Assembly: GCA_021775795.1 (NCBI GenBank)
Contig: JAJFHB010000495.1
Span: 1 to 5,037 of the forward strand
Reading direction: 5' to 3'
Source of the DNA: Hyphomicrobiales bacterium
GTDB lineage: Bacteria > Pseudomonadota > Alphaproteobacteria > Rhizobiales > JAJFHB01
DNA: 5,037 nt
In this document: piece after piece, positions 1 through 5,037 of the stretch
How the letters are laid out: every line of letters starts with the position of its first letter
How positions within the stretch are numbered: position 1 is the stretch's first letter
Notes under the pieces: generated by a model
The model's database searches: none
What the model was told of the DNA's origin: nothing
Seen by the model: the letters and a program-made list of their open reading frames with translations, nothing else
Position numbers and translations under genes: made by a program

Positions 1-48
1 GTGATGCTCGAAGAAGTCGCCAAGCGCATCGACGGGCTGTTTCAATAG
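1..48 (+). CDS. C-terminal end of an unidentified protein (partial)
   Basis: An open frame enters from the left edge and gives 15 residues (VMLEEVAKRIDGLFQ) before a TAG at 46-48. The peptide looks like an amphipathic terminal helix, with alternating charged and hydrophobic residues, but it is too short to identify. The stop lies 3 bases before the GTG start of hisN, which suggests one operon and possible translational coupling. In some alphaproteobacteria the gene before hisN is an N-formylglutamate amidohydrolase; that is a context guess only, and nothing in these 15 residues confirms it. Confidence 0.55.
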   Translation: MMLEEVAKRIDGLFQ

Positions 49-51
49 GCA

Positions 52-834
52 GTGCGGGACGTGGAACCGAATCTCAACGAGTTCAGACGGTTTGCAGAAG
101 AGCTTGCGCGTGAGGCAGCCGCTCTCGTGCGTGAGTATGCCGGTGACTTTGCCGTTGAGATCAAGGATGACGGCTCACCTGTCACAAATGTCGATACGGC
201 CGTTGAGCGGATGCTTCGTGAGCGCATTGACAGCACCTACCCAACTCATGGGGTGACGGGGGAGGAATATGGAGCCCGTGATCTGGATGCGGAGTTTGTC
301 TGGGTTGTCGACCCTATTGATGGAACCCGTCAGTTCTCGACGGGCCTGGCCAACTACGGCACGCTGATCGCTCTTTGCCGGCAAGCCAAACCGGTGGTCG
401 GGATCATAAGTCAGCCGGTGATCGGTGACATTTATGCGGGCGTGAGCGGGGAAGGGGCCTGGCTCAATGGCCGGCCCATTACTTCGCGAATGACCACATT
501 ACCTGGCAAGGCGATCGCCTGCCTGGCTGACATTGATTCATTTGATGAGCGCACACGCCCAGGCTTTGAGGCTGTGCGTCTTGCGTCAGACTGGAATGTC
601 TATGATGGCGGCTGCCTTGGCTTTGCAGCACTTGCGGCGGGCCGGATTGATATCTGTCTCTATGCCGCAAATGTGGAATGTTACGATGTCTGTGCCCTGG
701 TTCCGGTTATCGAAGGCGCTGGCGGTGTGATTACCGATTGGCGGGGCAATCCTCATGATCTTCATTCAACCGGAGAGACCGTGGCGAGTTGCAGCCCGCA
801 ATTGCATGAAAAGGTGCTGGCGCTTCTGGCCTGA
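52..834 (+). CDS. hisN: Histidinol-phosphatase, inositol-monophosphatase type (HisN)
   Basis: This is a complete 260-residue protein of the Mg2+-dependent, Li+-sensitive inositol monophosphatase fold. The hallmarks are visible in order: Lys38 with the D-G-S-P-V-T segment and Asp48; the metal-ligand motif GEEYG (Glu71); the signature DPIDGT (Asp87, Asp90, Gly91, Thr92); and the late motif YDVCALVPVIEGAGG with Asp212. The classical family has Trp-Asp at the late site, whereas Tyr-Asp followed by ALVP.IEGAGG is typical of the alphaproteobacterial HisN subgroup, as is R-Q-F-S-T-G after DPIDGT. HisN removes phosphate from L-histidinol phosphate, the penultimate step group of histidine biosynthesis, in the cytoplasm. 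The length is normal for the family. The start is uncertain: GTG 52 lies 3 bases after the preceding stop, a second GTG lies at 61, and neither has a good ribosome-binding site, consistent with coupling to the gene upstream. A broader IMPase or 3'-nucleotidase activity cannot be excluded from sequence alone. Confidence 0.9.
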   Translation: MRDVEPNLNEFRRFAEELAREAAALVREYAGDFAVEIKDDGSPVTNVDTAVERMLRERIDSTYPTHGVTGEEYGARDLDAEFVWVVDPIDGTRQFSTGLANYGTLIALCRQAKPVVGIISQPVIGDIYAGVSGEGAWLNGRPITSRMTTLPGKAIACLADIDSFDERTRPGFEAVRLASDWNVYDGGCLGFAALAAGRIDICLYAANVECYDVCALVPVIEGAGGVITDWRGNPHDLHSTGETVASCSPQLHEKVLALLA

Positions 835-846
835 TGTGGGGCTGTT

Positions 847-869
847 GAGGCACGCGGTTGGCGTGCCTC
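847..869. terminator. Perfect 9-bp hairpin between convergent genes
   Basis: GAGGCACGC (847-855) and GCGTGCCTC (861-869) are exact reverse complements around a 5-base loop, GGTTG. The hairpin starts 12 bases after the hisN stop and ends 8 bases before the stop of the convergent - strand gene, so it is ideally placed to end transcription from both sides. Neither flank has a run of T, so it departs from a classic intrinsic terminator. It may work as a weak bidirectional terminator or as a 3'-end-stabilising structure with Rho. Confidence 0.7.
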
Positions 870-877
870 CCTGCAAT

Positions 878-1228
878 CTAGATATCGTAGAATTCTGCCG
901 CGTTGCAGAAACTTGCTTCAGAATTCGTGTTCGGGTGGCCCTCGGAGTAGAGCGCGCCAAAATCATAGACGCAATTCTCTGAACTCGTGTCGAAGGTAAC
1001 CGGGATGCTGGATGCTTCTTCGTCTGCCACAAAGGTCGTGTGATCGAACCCGAGTTCATCGCCGTAGGCGTTTTCCGTGTAGAGTTCGATCAGATTTTCG
1101 CAGCTGTAGCCGACGAAATCTGTGTCCTCTGCTGCCTGTGCGGAGACAACGCCGGCTGTTGCGCCGATGATGCCGAGCGCAACGGCGCTGAATACTGCGG
1201 ATCTGACTGATTTGGACAAATTGATCAT
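878..1228 (-). CDS. Small exported, highly acidic protein of unknown function
   Basis: The ATG at 1228 is preceded by AGGAGAGGGA, a strong ribosome-binding site, giving 116 residues; longer starts upstream would place that site inside the gene. Residues 1-32 form a clear Sec signal peptide: Lys6 and Arg9, then a hydrophobic core (about 11-28) and A-Q-A before a likely cut after Ala32. The mature part of about 84 residues has roughly 19 Asp/Glu and no Lys or Arg, so it is strongly anionic. It has three cysteines (43, 86, 108), so one disulfide is possible with one Cys left over. It is also rich in Tyr and Phe and ends in EFYDI. I recognise no domain. It converges on hisN and shares a divergent control region with the GNAT gene. 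The acidity could suit cation binding or a periplasmic or surface role, but that is inference. That it is a real gene is well supported by its start signals and signal peptide. Confidence 0.82.
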   Translation of the reverse strand: MINLSKSVRSAVFSAVALGIIGATAGVVSAQAAEDTDFVGYSCENLIELYTENAYGDELGFDHTTFVADEEASSIPVTFDTSSENCVYDFGALYSEGHPNTNSEASFCNAAEFYDI

Positions 1229-1230
1229 TT

Positions 1231-1240
1231 TCCCTCTCCT
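1231..1240 (-). promoter_or_regulatory. Ribosome-binding site of the small acidic protein
   Basis: On the - strand the sequence AGGAGAGGGA precedes the ATG at 1228, with 7 bases between AGGAG and the start codon. It fixes the start: an in-frame ATG at 1243 and longer alternatives would place this purine run within the coding sequence. Confidence 0.75.
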
Positions 1241-1265
1241 CATCTTGATACCGGATCTTAGGTTT

Positions 1266-1277
1266 TGTGATCCGTGT
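1266..1277. repeat. 12-bp direct repeat, copy 1
   Basis: TGTGATCCGTGT occurs here and again, exactly, at 1312-1323, with start points 46 bp apart. Both copies lie in the control region between divergent genes. This copy is followed by TGATC and lacks the matching TCAC arm that the second copy has, so it may be a half-strength binding site for the same regulator. Confidence 0.6.
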
Positions 1278-1311
1278 TGATCAGGAGATGGGGAGGCGGA
1301 TGCAATGTACC

Positions 1312-1327
1312 TGTGATCCGTGTCACC
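1312..1327. promoter_or_regulatory. CRP/FNR-type operator candidate (also direct repeat copy 2)
   Basis: The sequence reads TGTGA, six bases (TCCGTG), then TCACC. The well-known CRP consensus is TGTGA-N6-TCACA, so spacing is right and nine of the ten arm bases agree. Its centre lies about 87 bp upstream of the start point predicted for the GNAT promoter and about 90 bp upstream of the start codon of the - strand gene, so it could serve either or both. The match alone cannot say which CRP/FNR family member would bind. Confidence 0.45.
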
Positions 1328-1338
1328 CGGGAACGAAT

Positions 1339-1355
1339 TGCACAAATATTGTGCA
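1339..1355. promoter_or_regulatory. 17-bp palindromic operator candidate
   Basis: TGCACAA and TTGTGCA are exact reverse complements around the three-base centre ATA. The symmetry, AT-rich centre and location just upstream of the rightward promoter (about 17 bases before its -35 box) are typical of a site for a dimeric helix-turn-helix regulator. Further TTGCA or TTGCG words follow at 1356, 1381 and 1386. I cannot name the regulator. Confidence 0.5.
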
Positions 1356-1371
1356 TTGCAATAATAAATCT

Positions 1372-1399
1372 TTGACATTGTTGCGTTGCAGCATAGGCT
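1372..1399 (+). promoter_or_regulatory. Sigma70-type promoter for the GNAT gene
   Basis: A perfect -35 box TTGACA (1372-1377) is followed after 16 bases by TAGGCT (1394-1399), which keeps the T, A and final T of TATAAT. Alphaproteobacterial -10 boxes are often degenerate in this way. Transcription would begin near 1406, leaving a leader of about 43 bases before the ATG at 1449. The region just upstream is AT-rich (1357-1371). No equally good promoter was found by eye on the - strand. Confidence 0.55.
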
Positions 1400-1439
1400 C
1401 TGTGGGTTGAGCCTTGAGTTTGTGCTCACAAATCCCTGC

Positions 1440-1446
1440 GGAGGTG
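1440..1446 (+). promoter_or_regulatory. Ribosome-binding site of the GNAT gene
   Basis: GGAGGTG, a near-perfect Shine-Dalgarno sequence, ends close to the ATG at 1449, with 4 bases between GGAGG and the start codon. It decides for ATG 1449 over the upstream in-frame TTG at 1386, which lies inside the promoter and has no such site. Confidence 0.8.
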
Positions 1447-1448
1447 CC

Positions 1449-2003
1449 ATGTCGGATTATCACACGCTTGGGGGGACACTAAGGAAGCTCTGGCCCGGAG
1501 AGGTCGATGCTTTCAAAGACCACTTGTTGCGCCTCGATGCGGACGCAAGACGGCTGCGGTTTTGCGGCCTCGTGAGAGATCAGTTTATCGAAGATTACTG
1601 CGCCACTGCCCAGCGCCTCGGCACGGTAATCTATGGCTACTTTATCGATGGCGTGCCCGTTGCTGTCGGTGAAATGCGGGCTTTGTATGATTCACAGCCA
1701 AGTGAAGCGGAAGTGGCGCTGACGGTCGAAAAGGATTACCGCGATCTGGGCATTGGCACGGCGCTCATGAGTCGGATCATAAGATCAGCGCGTAATCGCC
1801 ATGTTCGCCGTTTGCATATGATCTGCCTGGTGGAGAACATCCGCATGCAGCAGATTGCCCGCAAGCACAAGGCGCAGCTGCGGCACATGCAAGGCACTAC
1901 GGTGGGGGAGCTTGATCCTCCTTATCCCACGCCGCTTTCGTTGTGGCTTGAAAATGTCGATGACAACAGCGGCTATGTCTCCGCTGCTATTGACGCGCTC
2001 TAG
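1449..2003 (+). CDS. GNAT-family N-acetyltransferase
   Basis: This is a 184-residue protein, a normal length for a single-domain GNAT enzyme, which transfers an acetyl group from acetyl-CoA to an amine. The acetyl-CoA-binding motif A is clear: the beta4 strand VALTVEKDY (89-97) runs into R98-D-L-G-I-G103-T, matching R/Q-x-x-G-x-G/A, followed by the helix ALMSRIIRSARN. The N-terminal part (HLLRLDADARRLRF, 25-38, then FIEDYC at 46-51) resembles a GNAT subgroup common in alphaproteobacteria, from memory. Strands V60-F65 and A72-L79 and the late segment VENIRMQQIARKHK (128-141) fit the remaining core, where the later helix positions motif B. The acceptor substrate cannot be told. The gene has its own promoter and ribosome-binding site, is divergent from the small acidic protein, and ends 13 bases before the convergent stop at 2017. 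No hairpin is visible in that gap. Confidence 0.88.
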   Translation: MSDYHTLGGTLRKLWPGEVDAFKDHLLRLDADARRLRFCGLVRDQFIEDYCATAQRLGTVIYGYFIDGVPVAVGEMRALYDSQPSEAEVALTVEKDYRDLGIGTALMSRIIRSARNRHVRRLHMICLVENIRMQQIARKHKAQLRHMQGTTVGELDPPYPTPLSLWLENVDDNSGYVSAAIDAL

Positions 2004-2016
2004 GGCATTTGAGGAT

Positions 2017-3060
2017 TCAGTCTTCGGTTGCCAGCTGGTTGTAGTCAGGTTGGCCGTAGGACAGGCAACGGTAGTAGCTGTCAGCGTTGTCGCTGTTCTC
2101 GGCAACGCAGTCCACCACCGGCAACAGGTCCTGCTGTGAAGCGTAATAGATGTACGGCGTTATCAGCAGCCGGCTTGCGCCATTGTCGGTATTGCCGAAA
2201 CGGTCGATCTGACCGGCGATGACGGGGTAGGCGTGTTCGAGGATTTCCTTGAAGGTGTCACCCTCAATGAAATTGTCCGGCAGCTGGTCGAAGGGACCAT
2301 CAAAATAGTTGTTGAGGATCGAGCTGCCGGTATATACGCCCACAAGAATGCGCCTGTTGAGATGAGGATCGCTAATCATCGCAAAGCCGGTGCGTTGTCC
2401 AATCTCTATGTTCTGTGAAATTCGCGACGGAGCATAGATTTCCGGCGCTGAAATTTCATCGTTGAGAACATAGTGAAACAGCCGTTGCGGGCGGTTGTAG
2501 ACGAGATAGAAAGACAGGCCAGATTCGTCATAGACGGGTCCGATATACTCTTCTCCTTCGGCCAGGATGTCGGCCTCGGGTTGCACATGCGTCAGGTTAT
2601 TCAGCCTGAACCGTACGCTTTGGCCGCCGTAGGAGACATCGTAGACAAAGCGGTCGATCTTTGTGACGGCCACGCCGTCAGCGGTGGTCAATTGCTGATA
2701 GGCGCTGACGAGATCCTCGTTCCATTCCGTATAACCTGAGTAATAAGCGAAATGGACGATGCCCTGGTCGCGGTCCAGCGCGTCCAGACGGATGTTGCCA
2801 TCGATTTCGAGGCCGTCCTGCATAAAGCTGAAGTAATAGTAGTTTTCTGTCGGGTAGACCTGCACCTCGAACGGCAGGTTTTCGAAGACGAAGGCAAAGA
2901 CCTCCGTTTCATTCTGCAGATCCAGCGACGGGCCTTCGGCCAATGCCTCCAGGTAGTGCTGGTTCAGGACAAGCTCGCTGCCGTGCCCATCACCTGCATG
3001 CGCTGCGCCCGAAGAGAAGGCGATCATTAGCGTAAGAATGGTGAGCGGGCGGGTGAACAT
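2017..3060 (-). CDS. Exported protein of unknown function, 347 residues
   Basis: From the ATG at 3060 the product has a typical signal peptide: Arg4, a hydrophobic stretch (about 6-18) and A-H-A before a likely cut after Ala22. The rest appears soluble, without further membrane segments, and is acidic and rich in Tyr and Phe (for example ENYYYFSF). Two cysteines near the C-terminus (318 and 332) could form a disulfide, fitting a periplasmic or surface location. Alternating hydrophobic and polar residues suggest mostly beta structure in the first two thirds. I do not recognise a family or catalytic motif. The ATG follows the stop of the propeller gene by 2 bases (TGATCATG) and no ribosome-binding site is visible upstream, so translation probably depends on coupling to that gene. 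An in-frame TTG at 3066 would add two residues and overlap the stop; it is less likely. Operon membership hints at a shared extracytoplasmic role. Confidence 0.85.
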   Translation of the reverse strand: MFTRPLTILTLMIAFSSGAAHAGDGHGSELVLNQHYLEALAEGPSLDLQNETEVFAFVFENLPFEVQVYPTENYYYFSFMQDGLEIDGNIRLDALDRDQGIVHFAYYSGYTEWNEDLVSAYQQLTTADGVAVTKIDRFVYDVSYGGQSVRFRLNNLTHVQPEADILAEGEEYIGPVYDESGLSFYLVYNRPQRLFHYVLNDEISAPEIYAPSRISQNIEIGQRTGFAMISDPHLNRRILVGVYTGSSILNNYFDGPFDQLPDNFIEGDTFKEILEHAYPVIAGQIDRFGNTDNGASRLLITPYIYYASQQDLLPVVDCVAENSDNADSYYRCLSYGQPDYNQLATED

Positions 3061-3062
3061 GA

Positions 3063-5037
3063 TCAATCGATCGATGAGATGATGCGCGAGTGCGAATCTA
3101 TGTAAGACGAATTGCGGAAGTGCCTCCAGGAGGCCCGCCGGCGATGTGATCCCGGTCTGTAATGAGACCAGGGGGATACGTGCCCTGCAAGATTACTGTC
3201 GTTGTTGCTGTCATCTCCCTCAAAATTTCCCGCGCTTTGCTGTTGGGAGCGTAATTGCGAACCGGCTCTGTTATGGGAAACGTTGCTGTCGTGAACAGGC
3301 GCTGAAACAGTGCGGTCATGCCAGCCAGATTGATAACGTTGGTGGAACAGCGCCAATGCGGGCTCTGAAGAATCCTGATCCGGGTTGATGTTTTGTGGCG
3401 CACCACCTGACTGGTCCGTGTTCTGGACCCCGCCGGGCAATTCGGGAACGTTGACCGACGGCAACGGCTCAAGTCTGGCGATGGGCTGCTCTGCTTCCGG
3501 CTCGGGCTCGGGCGCAACGATGACAAAGTCCATGCTTCTGAACACCTCAACATCGCCAATCCAGGATGTATCATCGCGCTCAGCTTCATGAGGGTTCAGG
3601 CGCCCGAACGCATCAGTGTTGAGATCAACATCAATCAGATAGGAGTTGGCCGGGCCGTCCGGGGCGTAGGGTTCGCCCTGATCGGGGTAATCGGCAAGGG
3701 CTGATGCGGGCAGCAGTTGCGTATCATGGCGACGTGGCGTGCCCTGAAGGCCGTGTACCTGGTCTTCATCGTTGCGGAGTGTGGTTCCACCATCTGCACA
3801 GGGGCCATCGGGAGAACATAATGCGTCGCCGGTCGCCCACATAATCGCGTCCGGCCGTGACGGGTCGAGGTTACCGTTTGCTGCATAGCCAAAACCAAAA
3901 TCAACACCGCCGGCGGCATTTGCGCGGATATAGGGTGTGCCGTGGTTGACGCGGTCATAATAGCCGACATCGAAACGGGCGAGATAGTGCCAGTTGCCAT
4001 TGCGGCGCTTGTATTGCAGTACCCGTGAGATATGCGGTGTGGCAAAGGGCCTGTCACCATCAAGGCCAAGGTTCCTGACACCACCGCGCTCAGCAATGAT
4101 AACCGTGCCGTCGCGCGAAAACGCCAGGTCTGTAACCGCAGCGCCGTTCTGGGCACCGTCCACATCGAAGTCCGGCATCATGAATTCGCGCCGCACATCG
4201 TCAATGTCAAAGCGGCCATCCGATTTCAGCGCCACGGACCAGATCGAGTTACGGCGCTCATCGCCGGCACTGGACCAGCCCCGGTCACCGAGCGGGTCGG
4301 CTGCCCAGATTGCATAATACAGCCGCACCGTCTCACCATCTGGCTCCGGGAAGAGGCCGATACCCCAGACGCGCCTACGAAAATCGGCGATGTTCCAGCA
4401 TTCTGGGGTGGCTGAAAAATCTGAATCGCAGTTTTCAATGTCAGCGGCAGTTCCTGTTGCGAACGGAACAAGCGGCAGCTCACGTTCTTCGCCAGCTGTT
4501 GCGTCATGGAAACCCGCACGCCCGTCAACACCATGATCGAAGTAATCAAGGATATCTCCCGTCGCCACATCAAGACGGAAAATCATGCCGGTTTCGAGAT
4601 CTGAGACGAAGAGCTGTTTGTTCCAGCGGTCGTAGGCGATGTTGCCCAGAGAGGCGCCGGTGTTCTCGCGGCCGTCCAGAGAGATGGTTGCAAATACTTC
4701 GGCGCGATATCCAGTGTCAGGGTTGAGACGATAGACAGTGCCGGGACCACCTTCAGGCCCCCACATGCCGTCCATCCAGTCCTCGTTGCCGTCTGTGCGG
4801 TGCAAGCCGAAAGCAGATGTTGCCGTTACATAAATGCTTGCAGGCTCCACATCGTCGATGGCGATGCCGAAAACCTGTCCTACTTCTTCGGCGGTGATCT
4901 GTGCGCGCTGAGGTTCATCTGCCCAATGCACACCATGGGGGTCGTCACCAGGTCCGCGAATATCGATAACGCTGCCGACAATGCCTTCCGGGTCAATCAC
5001 CACATCGATCTCGCCATCAACATTTGCGACTTCAAGC
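3063..5037 (-). CDS. Large exported beta-propeller-like protein (N-terminus outside window)
   Basis: The frame is open from the right edge (first full codon at 5036) to a TGA at 3065-3063, giving 657 visible residues. GTG 5003 is not a credible start because the frame continues beyond it. Repeated blade-like segments are visible, such as VFGIAIDD..IYVTATS, TVYRLNPDTG, LGNIAYDRWNKQLFVSD, IFRLDVATGDI, VTDLAFSRDGTVIIAERGG and SRVLQYKRRNGNW, which suggest NHL/SMP-30-like or similar propeller folding. Paired cysteines (203/213 and 407/413) suggest an oxidising compartment. The motif IGDVEVFR (493-500) closes the folded part. From memory, proteins with this propeller and ending occur in Rhizobiales and relatives, often before repeat domains; here a Pro/Glu-rich linker (from about residue 508) follows, then a tail of about 90 residues rich in Ser, His, Asn, Gln and Arg. 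The tail looks unlike the rest and may reflect a frame problem (see findings). The ligand or substrate is unknown. It is probably co-transcribed with the downstream exported protein. Confidence 0.8.
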   Translation of the reverse strand, partial: LEVANVDGEIDVVIDPEGIVGSVIDIRGPGDDPHGVHWADEPQRAQITAEEVGQVFGIAIDDVEPASIYVTATSAFGLHRTDGNEDWMDGMWGPEGGPGTVYRLNPDTGYRAEVFATISLDGRENTGASLGNIAYDRWNKQLFVSDLETGMIFRLDVATGDILDYFDHGVDGRAGFHDATAGEERELPLVPFATGTAADIENCDSDFSATPECWNIADFRRRVWGIGLFPEPDGETVRLYYAIWAADPLGDRGWSSAGDERRNSIWSVALKSDGRFDIDDVRREFMMPDFDVDGAQNGAAVTDLAFSRDGTVIIAERGGVRNLGLDGDRPFATPHISRVLQYKRRNGNWHYLARFDVGYYDRVNHGTPYIRANAAGGVDFGFGYAANGNLDPSRPDAIMWATGDALCSPDGPCADGGTTLRNDEDQVHGLQGTPRRHDTQLLPASALADYPDQGEPYAPDGPANSYLIDVDLNTDAFGRLNPHEAERDDTSWIGDVEVFRSMDFVIVAPEPEPEAEQPIARLEPLPSVNVPELPGGVQNTDQSGGAPQNINPDQDSSEPALALFHQRYQSGWHDRTVSAPVHDSNVSHNRAGSQLRSQQQSAGNFEGDDSNNDSNLAGHVSPWSHYRPGSHRRRASWRHFRNSSYIDSHSRIISSID
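3098..3319 (-). other. Alternative-frame ORF over the 3' end of the propeller gene (possible gene fragment or frameshifted tail)
   Basis: In a second - strand frame, the ATG at 3319 to the TAG at 3100-3098 encodes 73 residues that look more like ordinary protein than the annotated frame. It has a balanced composition, hydrophobic segments and slightly more G or C at third positions by hand count (about 61% against 53%). The segment EPVRNYAPNSKAREIL recalls the N-terminal region of delta-1-pyrroline-5-carboxylate dehydrogenases, where an EPV-YAP-S-R-L pattern occurs. After that the resemblance fades and the usual I-G-G segment is missing. There is no ribosome-binding site before the ATG. It may be a relic gene fragment, a frameshifted end of the propeller gene, or chance. 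It is listed because it competes with the annotated reading frame, not because expression is supported. Confidence 0.2.

Noticed and set aside
1386..1448. Upstream TTG start for the GNAT gene
   Set aside because: It overlaps the predicted promoter spacer and has no ribosome-binding site, while ATG 1449 has GGAGGTG at good spacing.
1229..1450. N-terminal extension of the small acidic protein to about 190 residues, starting near 1450
   Set aside because: It would run through the operators and the GNAT promoter and place the signal peptide and a strong ribosome-binding site in mid-protein; the ATG at 1228 explains everything better.
3122..3143. Short palindromes GCCTCC-A-GGAGGC and CGCCGGCG
   Set aside because: The first has a one-base centre that cannot form a stable hairpin, and both lie inside coding sequence with no neighbouring signal; GC-rich chance symmetry is sufficient.
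3146..3591. Small + strand ORFs opposite the tail of the propeller gene
   Set aside because: Their translations are Cys/Arg-rich with no domain, no convincing ribosome-binding site and no promoter; they look like shadows of the - strand genes.
3635..4726. Several long open frames on both strands inside the propeller gene
   Set aside because: They overlap well-behaved coding sequence, have skewed composition (many Arg, Thr, Met or Pro) and lack start signals.
1..5037. CRISPR arrays, tRNA or rRNA genes, insertion sequences, prophage genes
   Set aside because: No regularly spaced repeats, cloverleaf-like segments, transposase motifs or terminal inverted repeats were seen on reading both strands.

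Overview
The window reads like a piece of an alphaproteobacterial chromosome. The DNA is moderately GC-rich, genes are tightly packed on both strands, and the first complete gene is a short inositol-monophosphatase-type histidinol phosphatase (HisN) of the kind common in Alphaproteobacteria. The GNAT acetyltransferase also resembles alphaproteobacterial relatives as I remember them. No rRNA, tRNA, CRISPR array, transposase or phage gene is visible. The taxonomic call is an inference from gene style, not from a search.

Layout from left to right. The last 15 codons of an unidentified + strand gene (1-48) are followed 3 bases later by hisN (52-834), so the two probably form an operon. A perfect 9-bp hairpin (847-869) lies between hisN and a convergent small gene on the - strand (878-1228), which encodes an exported, extremely acidic protein of 116 residues. 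A 220-bp divergent intergenic region (1229-1448) is the richest regulatory stretch. It holds a 12-bp direct repeat, a CRP/FNR-type half-site pair, a 17-bp palindrome, a sigma70-like promoter pointing right, and a strong ribosome-binding site at each end. It serves the small acidic protein on the left and a GNAT-family acetyltransferase (1449-2003) on the right.

The right-hand 60% of the window is a - strand pair. The upstream member, cut by the window's right edge (3063-5037), is a large putatively exported beta-propeller-like protein ending in a Pro/Glu linker and an odd tail rich in Ser, His, Asn and Gln. The downstream member (2017-3060) starts 2 bases after that stop and encodes a 347-residue protein with a signal peptide and no recognised family. 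The two are probably co-transcribed and both act outside the cytoplasm.

The known metabolic content is one histidine-biosynthesis step (HisN). The three putatively exported proteins have no function I can assign. The points most worth a second look are the 3' end of the propeller gene, where another reading frame (3098-3319) looks more protein-like than the annotated one, the compact operator cluster at 1266-1399, and the mature acidic protein with no Lys or Arg.
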